NCBI GenBank assembly: GCA_027946365.1
Contig: JAPEUQ010000005.1
Location: forward strand, 744,001 to 808,000
Direction of reading: 5' to 3'
DNA from: Kalmusia sp. IMI 367209
Taxonomy: Eukaryota; Ascomycota; Dothideomycetes; Pleosporales; Didymosphaeriaceae
DNA length: 64,000 nucleotides
A model generated the notes under the pieces. The model worked only from the letters and a program-made list of their open reading frames with translations. It was not told the origin of the DNA and searched no databases. The translations under genes and the position numbers were made by a program. Below, piece by piece: positions 20,682 to 30,360 of this stretch (its first letter is position 1; each line of letters starts with the position of its first letter).

Positions 20682-22011
20682 ATGGCCCCCGCTCTTGTTG
20701 AAGTACCTCTCCAGGAGGCCGTCAACTACGCCAAGTCTGGAACTGGCCAGTATAAGGCAGGTCCGGGCCTTTCGCAATTGTGAGCTTCGCTAAGTACTGT
20801 CAGGAGGCTTTTCAAAGTGGCCCCAAAAACTTCAGGGCAGATGCAGAGCTGAAGGGTACCGAGAAACAGCCCCCAGCAAAGTACCCGAACTATCTGCCGA
20901 CATGGAATGACAAGAAGTGCGTGACAATGAGCATGGACTGACGTGACTGTGGCTGACCATGAGGGAAGATACCCGCCACTTGAGCCTTTCGAGCACTACG
21001 AGCATGGCAAGGACGCAGATCCAAGTTTTCCCAACCTCTTGAAAGATGCGAAGGTTGTTGAGCTTACTGCCAATACTGGTGCTGAGATCCATGGAGTACA
21101 ATTGAGCAAGCTCACAGATGCCGGCAAGGACGAGTTGGCGCTATTTGTCGCCCAAAAGAAGGTTGTTGGTGAGTCATGACACGCTTCTGTGTCGTGAAGC
21201 TTGATTCCTGACAACAGATAGCTTTCCGCGACCAGGACTTTGCAGACCTTCAGATCAAGGATGCTCTGAAGATTGGAGGCTACTTTGGACGACACCACAT
21301 TCATCCAACCTCTGGAGGACCGGAGGGCCATCCTGAAGTGCATCTCGTTCACCGAGGTGCAGACGACACTACCTCACGCGATTTCTTCGAGGAACGTACC
21401 AACTCAGTAACGTGGCACTCGGATGTCACCTACGAGAAGCAGCCGCCAGGCACCACATTTCTTTACCTCTTGGATGGGCCGCTTGCTGGTGGCGACACAT
21501 TGTTTGCCAACCAGGCGGCAGCATACCGAAGGCTTTCGCCAGAGTTCCAGAAGAGGCTCCACGGCTTGAAGGTGGTTCATTCCGGTGAGTAGTTGATGCA
21601 AATTGAAAATAGTCTAGAACTGACACTCGGCAAGCGGTCGAGCAAGCCGATAACAGTAGGAACCGTGGCGGCATTGTACGTCGTGAGCCTGTCACCTCCA
21701 TCCATCCCCTCGTACGTACACATCCGGCGACCGGCGAAAAGGCGCTCTTTATCAATCCTCAGTTCAGCCGCCGTATTGTCGGATACAAGAAGGAGGAGAG
21801 CGACTACCTGCTTAATTTCCTGTACGACCATCTGGCCAAAGGACAGGATTTCCAGGCGCGTGTGAAGTGGGCTCCAGGAACTGTAGTAGTATGGGACAAC
21901 CGCGTTACTGCACACTCGGCGCTCTTAGACTGGGAAGATGGTCAGCGAAGGCATCTAGCTCGCATCACGCCGCAGGCAGAAGCTCCGTATGAGACTCCAT
22001 TTGAGGGCTGA
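20682..22011 (+). CDS. TauD-type 2-oxoglutarate/Fe(II) dioxygenase, probable sulfonate (taurine) dioxygenase
   Basis: Members of this family (yeast Jlp1) oxidise alkyl sulfonates and release sulfite as a sulfur source, using O2, Fe(II) and 2-oxoglutarate. Five exons give 375 residues: 20682-20756, 20804-20916, 20969-21168, 21222-21584 and 21635-22011. The iron triad is visible: H195 and D197 in VTWHSDVTYE and H344 in RVTAHSALLD, with R360 (HLARITP) for the 2-oxoglutarate carboxylate. Other family blocks are VAFRDQDFADLQ, GDTLFANQAAAYRRLSPEF and EKALFINPQFSRRIVGYK. The first intron works only with a GC donor (AAG|GCAGGT, acceptor GTCAG); the nearby GT choices break the frame. The divergent permease supports a role in import and breakdown. 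A relative acting on 2,4-D-like or alkyl-sulfate substrates cannot be excluded. Confidence 0.92.
20757..20803 (+). other. GC-AG intron 1 of the TauD-type dioxygenase gene
   Basis: The donor is AAG|GCAGGT and the acceptor CTGTCAG|GAG, length 47 nt, with a GCTAAG branch-like element 10 nt before the acceptor. The join reads SGTGQYK-EAFQSGPKNFRAD in frame. Using the GT at 20761 shifts the frame. Confidence 0.7.
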
Positions 22012-22990
22012 AGTACTGTAGCAAATATCGAATGAATATAAAACGTTGCAGAAGACGGTGAAAGTATCTTGATAAGACTTGTGGTGGGATGCACCCATGA
22101 TTCTAAACTCGGTGAAAAGGTGTCACTGTGTTCTAACCAGATTTGGGCGTGTCATTCCTGAGTTGAAAACCTCGAATACATCGTTCGATAACGTTAGATA
22201 ACAAGAGTAACAACATAAGGCCAATACGGCGGGCGTATAGAAGGTGAAGACATCGCACCATGAGGACGGGATGGAAGGTGGGGTCACTAGCTGAATTCAA
22301 AAATAGATCTCACGTGAGTAACGTGAGACCCCTGGGCCAGGGTTCACTTCAACCTTTCAAACATATAATATTATATTCAATTAGTAGAGCTAGGCTTCGT
22401 GAGTTCTCACTAATGTTTATGTACGAAAAGAAAAGGACGGTCTGGAAATTGTTAAGCTACTGTAGGTAGTCAAAAAAGTTTGCGCAGTATGTTACTCCGT
22501 GATCAGCAACAGGATTGTAGGCATCCTAAGTTATTTATTATCCTCTGTGCATTTAGGCAAATCCGCATTTCAGGTAATGAGGAAACGGCGGTACTCTTCC
22601 CCGATTTGAGGTAATTGAACCCTGATTCGCGTTACCATACAAGCGAACCCTCTGATTGAAAGCGAATCTTAATTCTAGTTTCATTAAGCTCCAAAAAGAG
22701 TATCATTCCCTAACTAATGATATCTGGTCAAGGCAAGGTGAGTAATGACCGCTTCGCGTGAAGTGCACTCGATACTGTACCACCTGCACCACGGTAAGAC
22801 CGAAAGAAGAGAAGAAAAGAGAACAATGAAGCCTGGAACATCTTGACTGGGGTTGGGGCCAAGCAGCAGCCCAACCTTCCCTCTCCATGCCCATAACTAC
22901 TTGATCAGCCAGACGACCACCAAACGTCAGAAAAGTAAAACAAATCTCACAAGCTACTCCAAGCGCTACTCCAAGCACTCATATTCCATA
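22012..22990. other. convergent intergenic region, AT-rich
   Basis: About 1 kb downstream of the dioxygenase gene and of the triple Zn2Cys6 gene. It is AT-rich around 22350-22700 and contains the perfect 10 bp palindrome CTCACGTGAG at 22309-22318. No gene is supported. Confidence 0.55.
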
Positions 22991-25487
22991 TCAGTTGAAC
23001 CCAAACCCCTCATCCTCATCGAAACCCGCGGCAGCACTTACATTTGCCATCAAGAGCCCCTCTTTGCTCAAGAAGCCAACGTCAGCACGGATCATAACGT
23101 CCCCACCGTCCTCTTGATCCTCTTTCGCCTTTGGCTCCGCCGTGTATGTTGTCACCATAGAGTCGAAATCGCCAAAGTAAATCTCGTCAAGCCTCTGATA
23201 GCAAAGTCTGCAAAGTTTAAGACCGCAACCCTTGATTGATATCTCATCCGTGCTCATGAGATCCGGCTGCCCGGTGCAGCACTTGACTTCTGCGAGTGAG
23301 AAGCAGAGCGAGCACCACCGCTTTAGCTCACGATGCATCTCGGTAGATCCTGGCCCAGTAGCAAGAAGTTGGCTGGCGGCTTCCTCGTTATTCTGTAGTA
23401 GGTTGTGTTTGTGACGGAAGTCGTGGCCCGGGCAGGCTATCATCTGGACTCTCTCCATAACACATCGCTGGCACATGACGGTAGCAGAAAAATTCTCTCG
23501 ATGTCCAGCAGCAAACTCTGTGTAGCCGAGTCCATTATCCCACCTTATCACATGTACAGTCTTCTCCCAATGACCCACAAAGGCGAAAATGGGCATCTCA
23601 CAGAAGCTGCAGCCCTCTGGCTCGATCGAGTTCATGGAAAACTTCATCGGATGAGCGAAAGATGTCTTTATAGTAGTCAAGGTTCCCTTGTGTCCCTCCG
23701 TATCCTCGAATTCAACTTCCTGACTCTCTCGGACTCTCGCTTCCTCGTCCTCGTCAACCGAACTCTCTCGCTCTAAGTCCTCGAGGTCTTCCGGCGTGAA
23801 AAAGTCCGAACCGGGAACTGAAAATTCGGGCGCGATCTCCTCAAGTTTAGTCCCTTTATACTTTCCTATGTCTGGGCCTTCTGCGGCCTCTCTGACTTCT
23901 TCGTCATTTCCATCCCCACCTTTCTTTCTTCTAGTCTTATCCGCCTTCTCTTGCAGTGACACCTCGTAGAAGGTACAGCCCATCCCCGTCTTCTTGCATC
24001 GCCTGCAGGGCGGCTTGTCAGTCTTATTTTTAAGAGAGCACTTCTTGTTGCCCGCGCGGCAACGCGTACAAGATACCCACTGCCTGTCCTCACTATAGAG
24101 TATCTGGTCGAGATCGATGCGCATAGACCTGAACTCATTCGGAGGTCGTGGCTCGCATTCAAGGTTGTCCACTTCGAGGCATTCATCGCACATGGCTTGT
24201 GGGTCGCCGTTTGCATGCTCAAACGAGCAGGACTGGTCATGATCCTCGCAGCGTTTGCAACGACCAGTCATACCGGGCTCGATTATTGGATGGCAGTCAA
24301 TCGTGTCTCCCAGGCATTCGGTGCAGGGATACTGACCGTCTTTCATCATCGAACAGCCCTGTTTCTGCTTGCGACACTCTTTGCAGCCTCGCGCAACAGG
24401 ATGGCCAGTGAGATCCTGTGCATTACCTACCAGATCCAGCTCACCCGTCGGGTCTAGTATCGGGATTTGGGGTCTAGCACCAGGTGACGGGAAGCGATGA
24501 AAGGAGAGGAGCTCTTCCCTCTCTCTCTCCTCGTCTGAATCGATGTCCGAGTGATCCTCAGGCCAATTTTCCTCTCCGTTGGTATAGTTCAGTACGCTGC
24601 CCATGGCTCGTATACGAAGACGGACGATGCGCTTTGGAACTATCATCTTGGACACAGCCTTCTGCTTTCCTTTGCGTTTCTTGGAAGCCTCCTTCTCCTT
24701 CTTGGCCTGCTTGGCTTGTCTCATCTTCAAAGACTTCTGGCGGGCCTCTTCCGTGGGATCATAGTTACCGCTCTGGTCGATATCTAGGTGAGTGCTCGCA
24801 ACACCTTGCCTGTTGATGGTCTTTCGAAGTCCGTATGCATCAACCGGGTCGTCAGGGACCGGGGAGAGGTCATGGACAATGCGTCTACGACCTTGCTGGT
24901 TCTATAATCGTCAGTTCGACGTCGTATGTAAAATGTGTCCTGGGATAAATCGAGCCGCAATCATTCTTTCGACCTTTTCGAGAAAGTATACTTACTGGAT
25001 AATCTTCACTGGGCGAGCGCCTCTGCGAATGTTCATCCTCCGACAGACCGAGGGCAGCACGTAAATTGAAGCTTGGTTGGGATGGTTCATTGCCATCATC
25101 ATCTATCCCTTCTTGTTGGTCGATATTGAGACTCGACAACCTCACACCTAGGCCCGTTCCAGGTGTTTGTGGTGGAACCTCATCACCGAGACCATTTGAT
25201 TCCAGGACGGGTCCTCCGAAGAGCGACAGACGCAGCTTCTTGGGCTGAGGGGTTGATCCTACTAGGTCATCGTTGCCCTTATCGTCATCGCGGCGTGGTG
25301 ACTTGTTGTCCTTGCGTGATGTATGGGCTTCTTTTCGACCGGGATTGATTAAGTCCTCGAATCCGTCGTCGTCATCAGATAGCCCTTTTTTGAGGTCTAA
25401 GAGCTGCTGTTCGCCTTCGGGTCTTCCATCTATATCCATATCGTTGTTCTCGTGAGGTGTGGGAGACGCTCGAGCGCTAGCTGCCAT
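22991..25487 (-). CDS. large protein with three tandem Zn2Cys6-type clusters
   Basis: Two exons, 25487-24996 and 24901-22991, with a 94 nt intron (GTAAGT...ATTATAG), give 800 residues. The N-terminal third is acidic and disordered (DDDDGFEDLINPGRK), then a Lys-rich coiled stretch (KQAKKEKEASKKRKGKQK). Three motifs of the Zn2Cys6 pattern follow: residues 337-367 (spacing C-2-C-6-C-9-C-2-C-6-C), 379-412 (C-2-C-6-C-12-C-2-C-6-C) and 442-473 (C-2-C-6-C-10-C-2-C-6-C). The C-terminal part has further Cys pairs (CSFC, CQRC, CSLC, CRLC) with His residues near them, probably another zinc fold. Usual fungal Zn2Cys6 activators have one N-terminal cluster and a 'fungal_trans' domain, which I do not see. 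A nuclear role is inferred; the target is unknown. Confidence 0.85.
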
Positions 25488-26741
25488 TGTGGAGAAGTAT
25501 CGCTAAGCTTCAGTCTTAAGTGTGTTGAGGGGGACAGGGCCAGTGTAATAAAAAGTGGGTATGAGGAGCGATATGTCCTTGTGCGCTCCTTGACCTCAAC
25601 CGAAAGCTATGTGAAGGTGGGTGACTGTGGTCTCGGAATGCAGTACCGTTGAATATATGATGTTTAGCCGTGAGCTGGCAAGAGAAGCGATTTTAGGCTA
25701 GATCAGGAAGTAAAAGAGTCGCAAAACATTCGGCGTCACGTTAGGTGGATATAAGTAAAGGTAGTGTGTTTGGGGGATAAGTAATATGGAGCCCAGGATG
25801 ATGGCGTAGACGGTCCTGGATATAAGATTGGAAATGTTGAACGCAATATGATGATTACTGGTCGCAACCTTTCCAAAGAGAGAGGACGAAAACATAGAAA
25901 TGATGTATCGAGGAGACATTTCAATCAGGGATGTTAAACAAGCGTGAGTGCGCTACTGAGATTTCGTTTGCCGTTACTGAAAGAAGCGATGGTAAGCGGA
26001 GGGAGAGCCTGCGTCTAGTACTGTAGAGCATAATATGACATAGGATTGGTTTATATTCCCCTCCTTCGAAGAAGTCAAAGTATGGGAGTGTCTTACATAC
26101 ATTACAGCTCGACAGATGGGAATCTTGAAGCTCTTCTAGTGAGAGCTGGAGTCTGAAAGAGTCACAAGATACCGCCGGGCTCTGCACATGGCCTTACTTG
26201 GGTGCCGTGCAAATTGTTGACGATTGATGAGCCGAAAATAGTTGGATCATGGTAGTAGCCTACTTAGAGTGGATGAGCTCCATCCCGAACCTAGGGACTG
26301 CATTTGCATCTTGATCCCGACTATATGGCATAGACTTGTGGGCCGTAGCTATGTGCATTAAATAGTTCACGGCACTAGTCTCGGTATATCGAATCTGTCC
26401 CTCCTACGTCCTATCTAGGTAGTTGACAGTGTAACGTGATTTGACGCCGATAGCATTTTTTATAGCGCCTCTACAACTTTGTGGTGTAATTTGTTTTGGT
26501 AAATTCTTTATGCAGCAAAAGAAGGCCGAGCAACTGTTCGTTTGTGGGATTGGACACACATTGCAGTGTTGCCGTCTGTGGATGGTTGAAATTTAGTGCG
26601 CCAAGAAGCACGGTCCACCACTAATAAAAAAGCTCTCTGCTTTTCGATTCGTGCTAACACTTTGCTTTCCTCATTACTTCCAACGCCACGCATGCCTCTT
26701 CAAAAGGCCAGCTTCGCCCCTTTGCGGGCGACGCGCGCACC
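25488..26741. other. divergent intergenic region
   Basis: 1.25 kb between the starts of the triple Zn2Cys6 gene and the histidine phosphatase gene. The frames on the minus strand at 25698-26187 are short and featureless. No RNA gene or repeat is evident. Confidence 0.55.
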
Positions 26742-27811
26742 ATGGCGCAACAGATGAAGCTGTTCTTGATTCGCCACGGCGAGACGGTTGATAACGTTGC
26801 TCAGGTATAGTACGTGGAGCTCTGCAAAATCCATCAGGCTTCTAAGCTAACTTGCATAGCGCCGGCAGTAGAGACTCTGCGCTCACCAACCATGGCTACC
26901 AGCAAGCTACTCGCCTGGGGCTGCACCTCAGCAGTCTTGGGCTGTCCTTCACCCACCTCTTCTCCTCGCCCCTGCAGCGTGCTGCGAAGACGGCTGGCTT
27001 GATTCGAGAAGCCCAGCTAACACCCGCCTCCGATGGCTCTCCGCGAACGGCTCCAGATATCGTACAGTTACCAGTGCTGATGGAGCAGGACTTCGGCTTC
27101 TACGAGGGCAAGAAATGGTACGAACGGCCAGTCGATGGCAAGTCATCCGGCAAGGAGTACCATCGTCAATCCCACAAGGATACCGAGGGCTTTGTAGACA
27201 TTGAGTCGAAAGAGTCTCTCGCTCGCCGCGCCGATGCGTTCCTAAATAGATATCTCTTGCCGCTTTTGCATAGTTCTGAACAGCCAACAGATCTAGAGGT
27301 GGCCGTTGTCTCTCACGGCATCATGCTGTCTACATTGTGGAAGCGCCTTCTGGCGCGTCTCCCTGAAAGGAGCGTGGACTTGTCCCCCGAGCTTGCAGCC
27401 ACTACTCTGGTTTCGCTCGAGCACCTCGGCGCTTGGTCGAATACAGGTTACCTTGAGGTGCACTTGTTGCGCATTGCTCTCCCAAGGCCAACGTCATTAA
27501 CCACCATACCGGCCATTGCTTCTACAGCGACTGCCCTTGAATCTGACGTTGCTTCGTCTACGCCTGCTCCCGTTTCTGGCATACAGGCTACTTCCGAGGA
27601 ACACGCGGGCACTTCATTGCAGATCCCGGCCCCCATCACGGAGGCCGTGCCTCTCAAGCTCGGTCCCGACTGGTCCCTGACTATTCATACTATCAATGGC
27701 AAAGACCATCTGAAGGGCCTGAAGCGTACTGGTGGCGGTGTCGGAAGCTCTCGCTACGACGCTTCGCAGAAAAACATTGACAGCTTCTTCAAGCGGAGAA
27801 AAGTTGATTGA
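26742..27811 (+). CDS. histidine phosphatase (phosphoglycerate mutase-like) with a C-terminal PIP box
   Basis: Two exons, 26742-26809 and 26860-27811, give 339 residues. The catalytic RHGE motif is at residues 11-14 (LFLIRHGETVDNVAQVYAG) and the second catalytic His lies in VVSHGIML; HLFSSPLQRAAKTA is the usual phosphate-pocket helix. This places it among branch-1 histidine phosphatases, which hydrolyse small phosphoesters; the substrate is not predictable. The 5' splice site is GTATA|GTACGT, chosen because it restores NVAQVYAGSRDSALTNHG. After a ~100-residue variable region, the last 14 residues are QKNIDSFFKRRKVD: Q326-x-x-I329-x-x-F332-F333 is a canonical PCNA-interacting box followed by a basic cluster that could act as a nuclear signal. 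That suggests work at replication or repair sites. Confidence 0.92.
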
Positions 27812-30360
27812 AGTGCCTATTGCCATGCAACATGCTATTTTGAAGTGGTAAGCTTACAGTTCTCCTCTCGTTGCGCCTTTGCTATGATGATAAAGCAATT
27901 ATTCACAGACCTGTTCTGAATTTCATGTGGACTCATATTGTTCAACTGCTGTCTGATCATGCATATAAGCCGTTTACAACTCGCTTTGTCATTCTATCAA
28001 GAATCTTGCTAATACGGGGTTCTTAGACTCATACGTAATCCACAAATTTTACGATTGAATCTCATTGATGAGTCTTTCGTGGCTGTCAAGCCAAGATATA
28101 GAGTAACGGAAGTTCGATGCGCTTTACGAAAGTCTCTACATAGAGACCGCTGTATCAATTTCGTTTGACTCGGCTGTAGTGAGTATAGGAACAGAACAGA
28201 AGTATAGAGATAATCCTCAATCTTATTCCATATCCTGGGATAGGTCAGCGCACATGAATCTTCAGACCATTGTTCTGAGTTTTGAAAGGTACAATTGCAG
28301 AGCAAAGCTTGAATCTTACATGAAAGACATCGCAGCGAGCTCGCTTGTCTCTGTGCTTCATCGACTCCCATGCATTGTCGGGTGTGAGGTGATGGTCGAT
28401 CAACACTCCTTTTGATTTCTGAATGAAGTTTTGGTGGTTATAGACTTGGTATATACTTCATACGGCCGTAATCTATACGCGCGTAAGCTGCGCCTTAACT
28501 TTCAACCAAAGAATCACCACTTCTCTTTGTCGATCTCGCAAGTGTTCCCCGAAAATATTAGCGAAGTAGTGTGGTCGTATAGCTCATGTTACATTATCTC
28601 CTAAAGTAGGATGTCGCATCCTCGATCTCGCCCAATACACCTATTCCATTCTATGTACATGACGCATCTGTTCAGCTCTCATGTCAGCAACTATTATGAT
28701 CCGTCAGGTGATAGTGTACCATTAGTGTAAGGTGATGCAATACAGCTGCTTCCATTTCTGGTGTACTATTCACAATGAGGTGGATTTTGGCGCGTTCAGA
28801 TCTTCAATGACAGAGACCGGCTCGATGCAAAACGTGTTGCGTCATGATGTAATCTTGTTTGCGCTTCTGTCACAGCAATATTGGGGGTATCGTGCGGTGT
28901 CAGTCTTTAACCGAGTGGTAAAGGGCGTGAACTGTAACTTTCGCACCTCCAGGGGTTCCTCGATTGCCTTTTGATAGGTATCGAGCTCACTTACAGGGAT
29001 GCCGAGGTCTGAAGTGTTGTTAGGTAGCAAACACCACACCAAGCTAATGTAAATAGGGAATGTTTCCCCATCATAATGACCGGATGGAGGATTCTTGGCG
29101 GATCACGTACACACGCCACAATAGTGCTGTCCGAAGGCATTAATGGTCACTTCGGAAATCTCCGTCACTCCACTCCAGCCTCAGCGAGTCTGTGTTTGCA
29201 AGACTGAAATCGAAGGACGACACTCAAAATCCTCCGCAGTGCTTGTATTTTATCGCGTTTTCGTTGAGCATACCAGTCAGTGTAGGTACTGAGTCTGGAC
29301 GCACCAGCCTGTTCCTTGCTTCATTGCGAGGCTGAGGTTCGTTCTACAGCCCACCTCATGTAAGCCCACGGTGCGGAAAGCTCACCAATCCTATCGGTGT
29401 TATGCACTTCCTATAACGAGCCTAGCTCGACCCAAATCGTATTAGCGTACAGTATCCTCGCGTGGCAATGCTCGCGCTGTCGTGAAACGAAGACTTGCAT
29501 AAGCATATATGAGAGCATGGTGGAGCGTGCCGCTGATATAGGGTGTCGATTCGCTCTAGGCCGGACTTTGGGTGTGGTGTGTGCTGATGGGGAAACGCTA
29601 GAGCGATCGGGCTGCGTCGGGGATGTAAACGTTCGCAGGGCTGTGCTTCGTATGGGATTCCGAAGGCGCGGTCGCGCTTGGAGAAGTTAGATCAGTGATT
29701 GGCGAGGATGGGAGCAGACGTCCTAGACTTGTGAGATCTTCGTCAAAGTACGATCTCAGGGTTATTTTGGGATGAGGAAGTGCAATGCGACTATTGCGAG
29801 GCTCGAGGGAAGAGCGTATCGCACACGAACAAAGCGATGATACGGGATGCAGAGCAGAGGTTAACACTTACTTTTCTTGAGTAGGGCGTTCGCGTGCGTA
29901 ACGGATGTCCTCTCTCTCACTAATATTGTATGCCATCATCGTACGGCCTGCCTATGCTCATCGAGCAAGCGCCGGACGCTTGACCAGTGGTCCTTTCGCG
30001 CGGGGCCTCGCTGTGCAAACATGGCACCAATCACATGGCTTGAAACAGATGGCTATTCTGAAACACATTTCGGATGCTGGTGTGCGGACTGGTGGTGCAA
30101 GGATGGCAGGGTGTAGCGTGGGATCACAGCCCCCATCTGCTGGATGGCCGGGGTGTTGCCACGCAGCGGATGGCGCTAGAACGCAAGACCTGCAAGTCCG
30201 AAGGATAGAGAGACAGGTAAGAAGTGCGGCAAAGGCCGAGCTATATGATTATGCTTCCGCCGGGCTGGTCTGGTTTGCCCTCGATCTCCTACTGTTTGGT
30301 CGTCAGGTTGCGCGTTAGTCGGGTTAATGGTAATATGTTGCGATAAAGAGACGTTCAAAA
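27812..30360. other. long intergenic region
   Basis: 2.5 kb between two genes on the same strand. Several frames of 80-137 codons exist on both strands but none shows a domain, a signal peptide or spliced continuation. A tRNA-like stretch near 28910-28960 lacks a proper B box. The right end must contain the promoter of the MFS exporter. Confidence 0.5.

Noticed and set aside
20761..20817. GT-AG intron (GTCCGG ... CAAAG) in the dioxygenase gene
   Set aside because: Exon lengths then do not sum to a multiple of three and the GPKNFRAD block falls out of frame; the GC-AG intron 20757-20803 solves both.
28009..28371. 120-codon minus-strand frame in the 27.8-30.4 kb gap
   Set aside because: Cys-containing but with no recognisable pattern and no support from splice structure.
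28895..28965. tRNA-like sequence (GAGTGGTAAAGGG... GGTTCCTCGATTGCC)
   Set aside because: The B box does not fit GGTTCGANTCC, and no acceptor stem can be paired.
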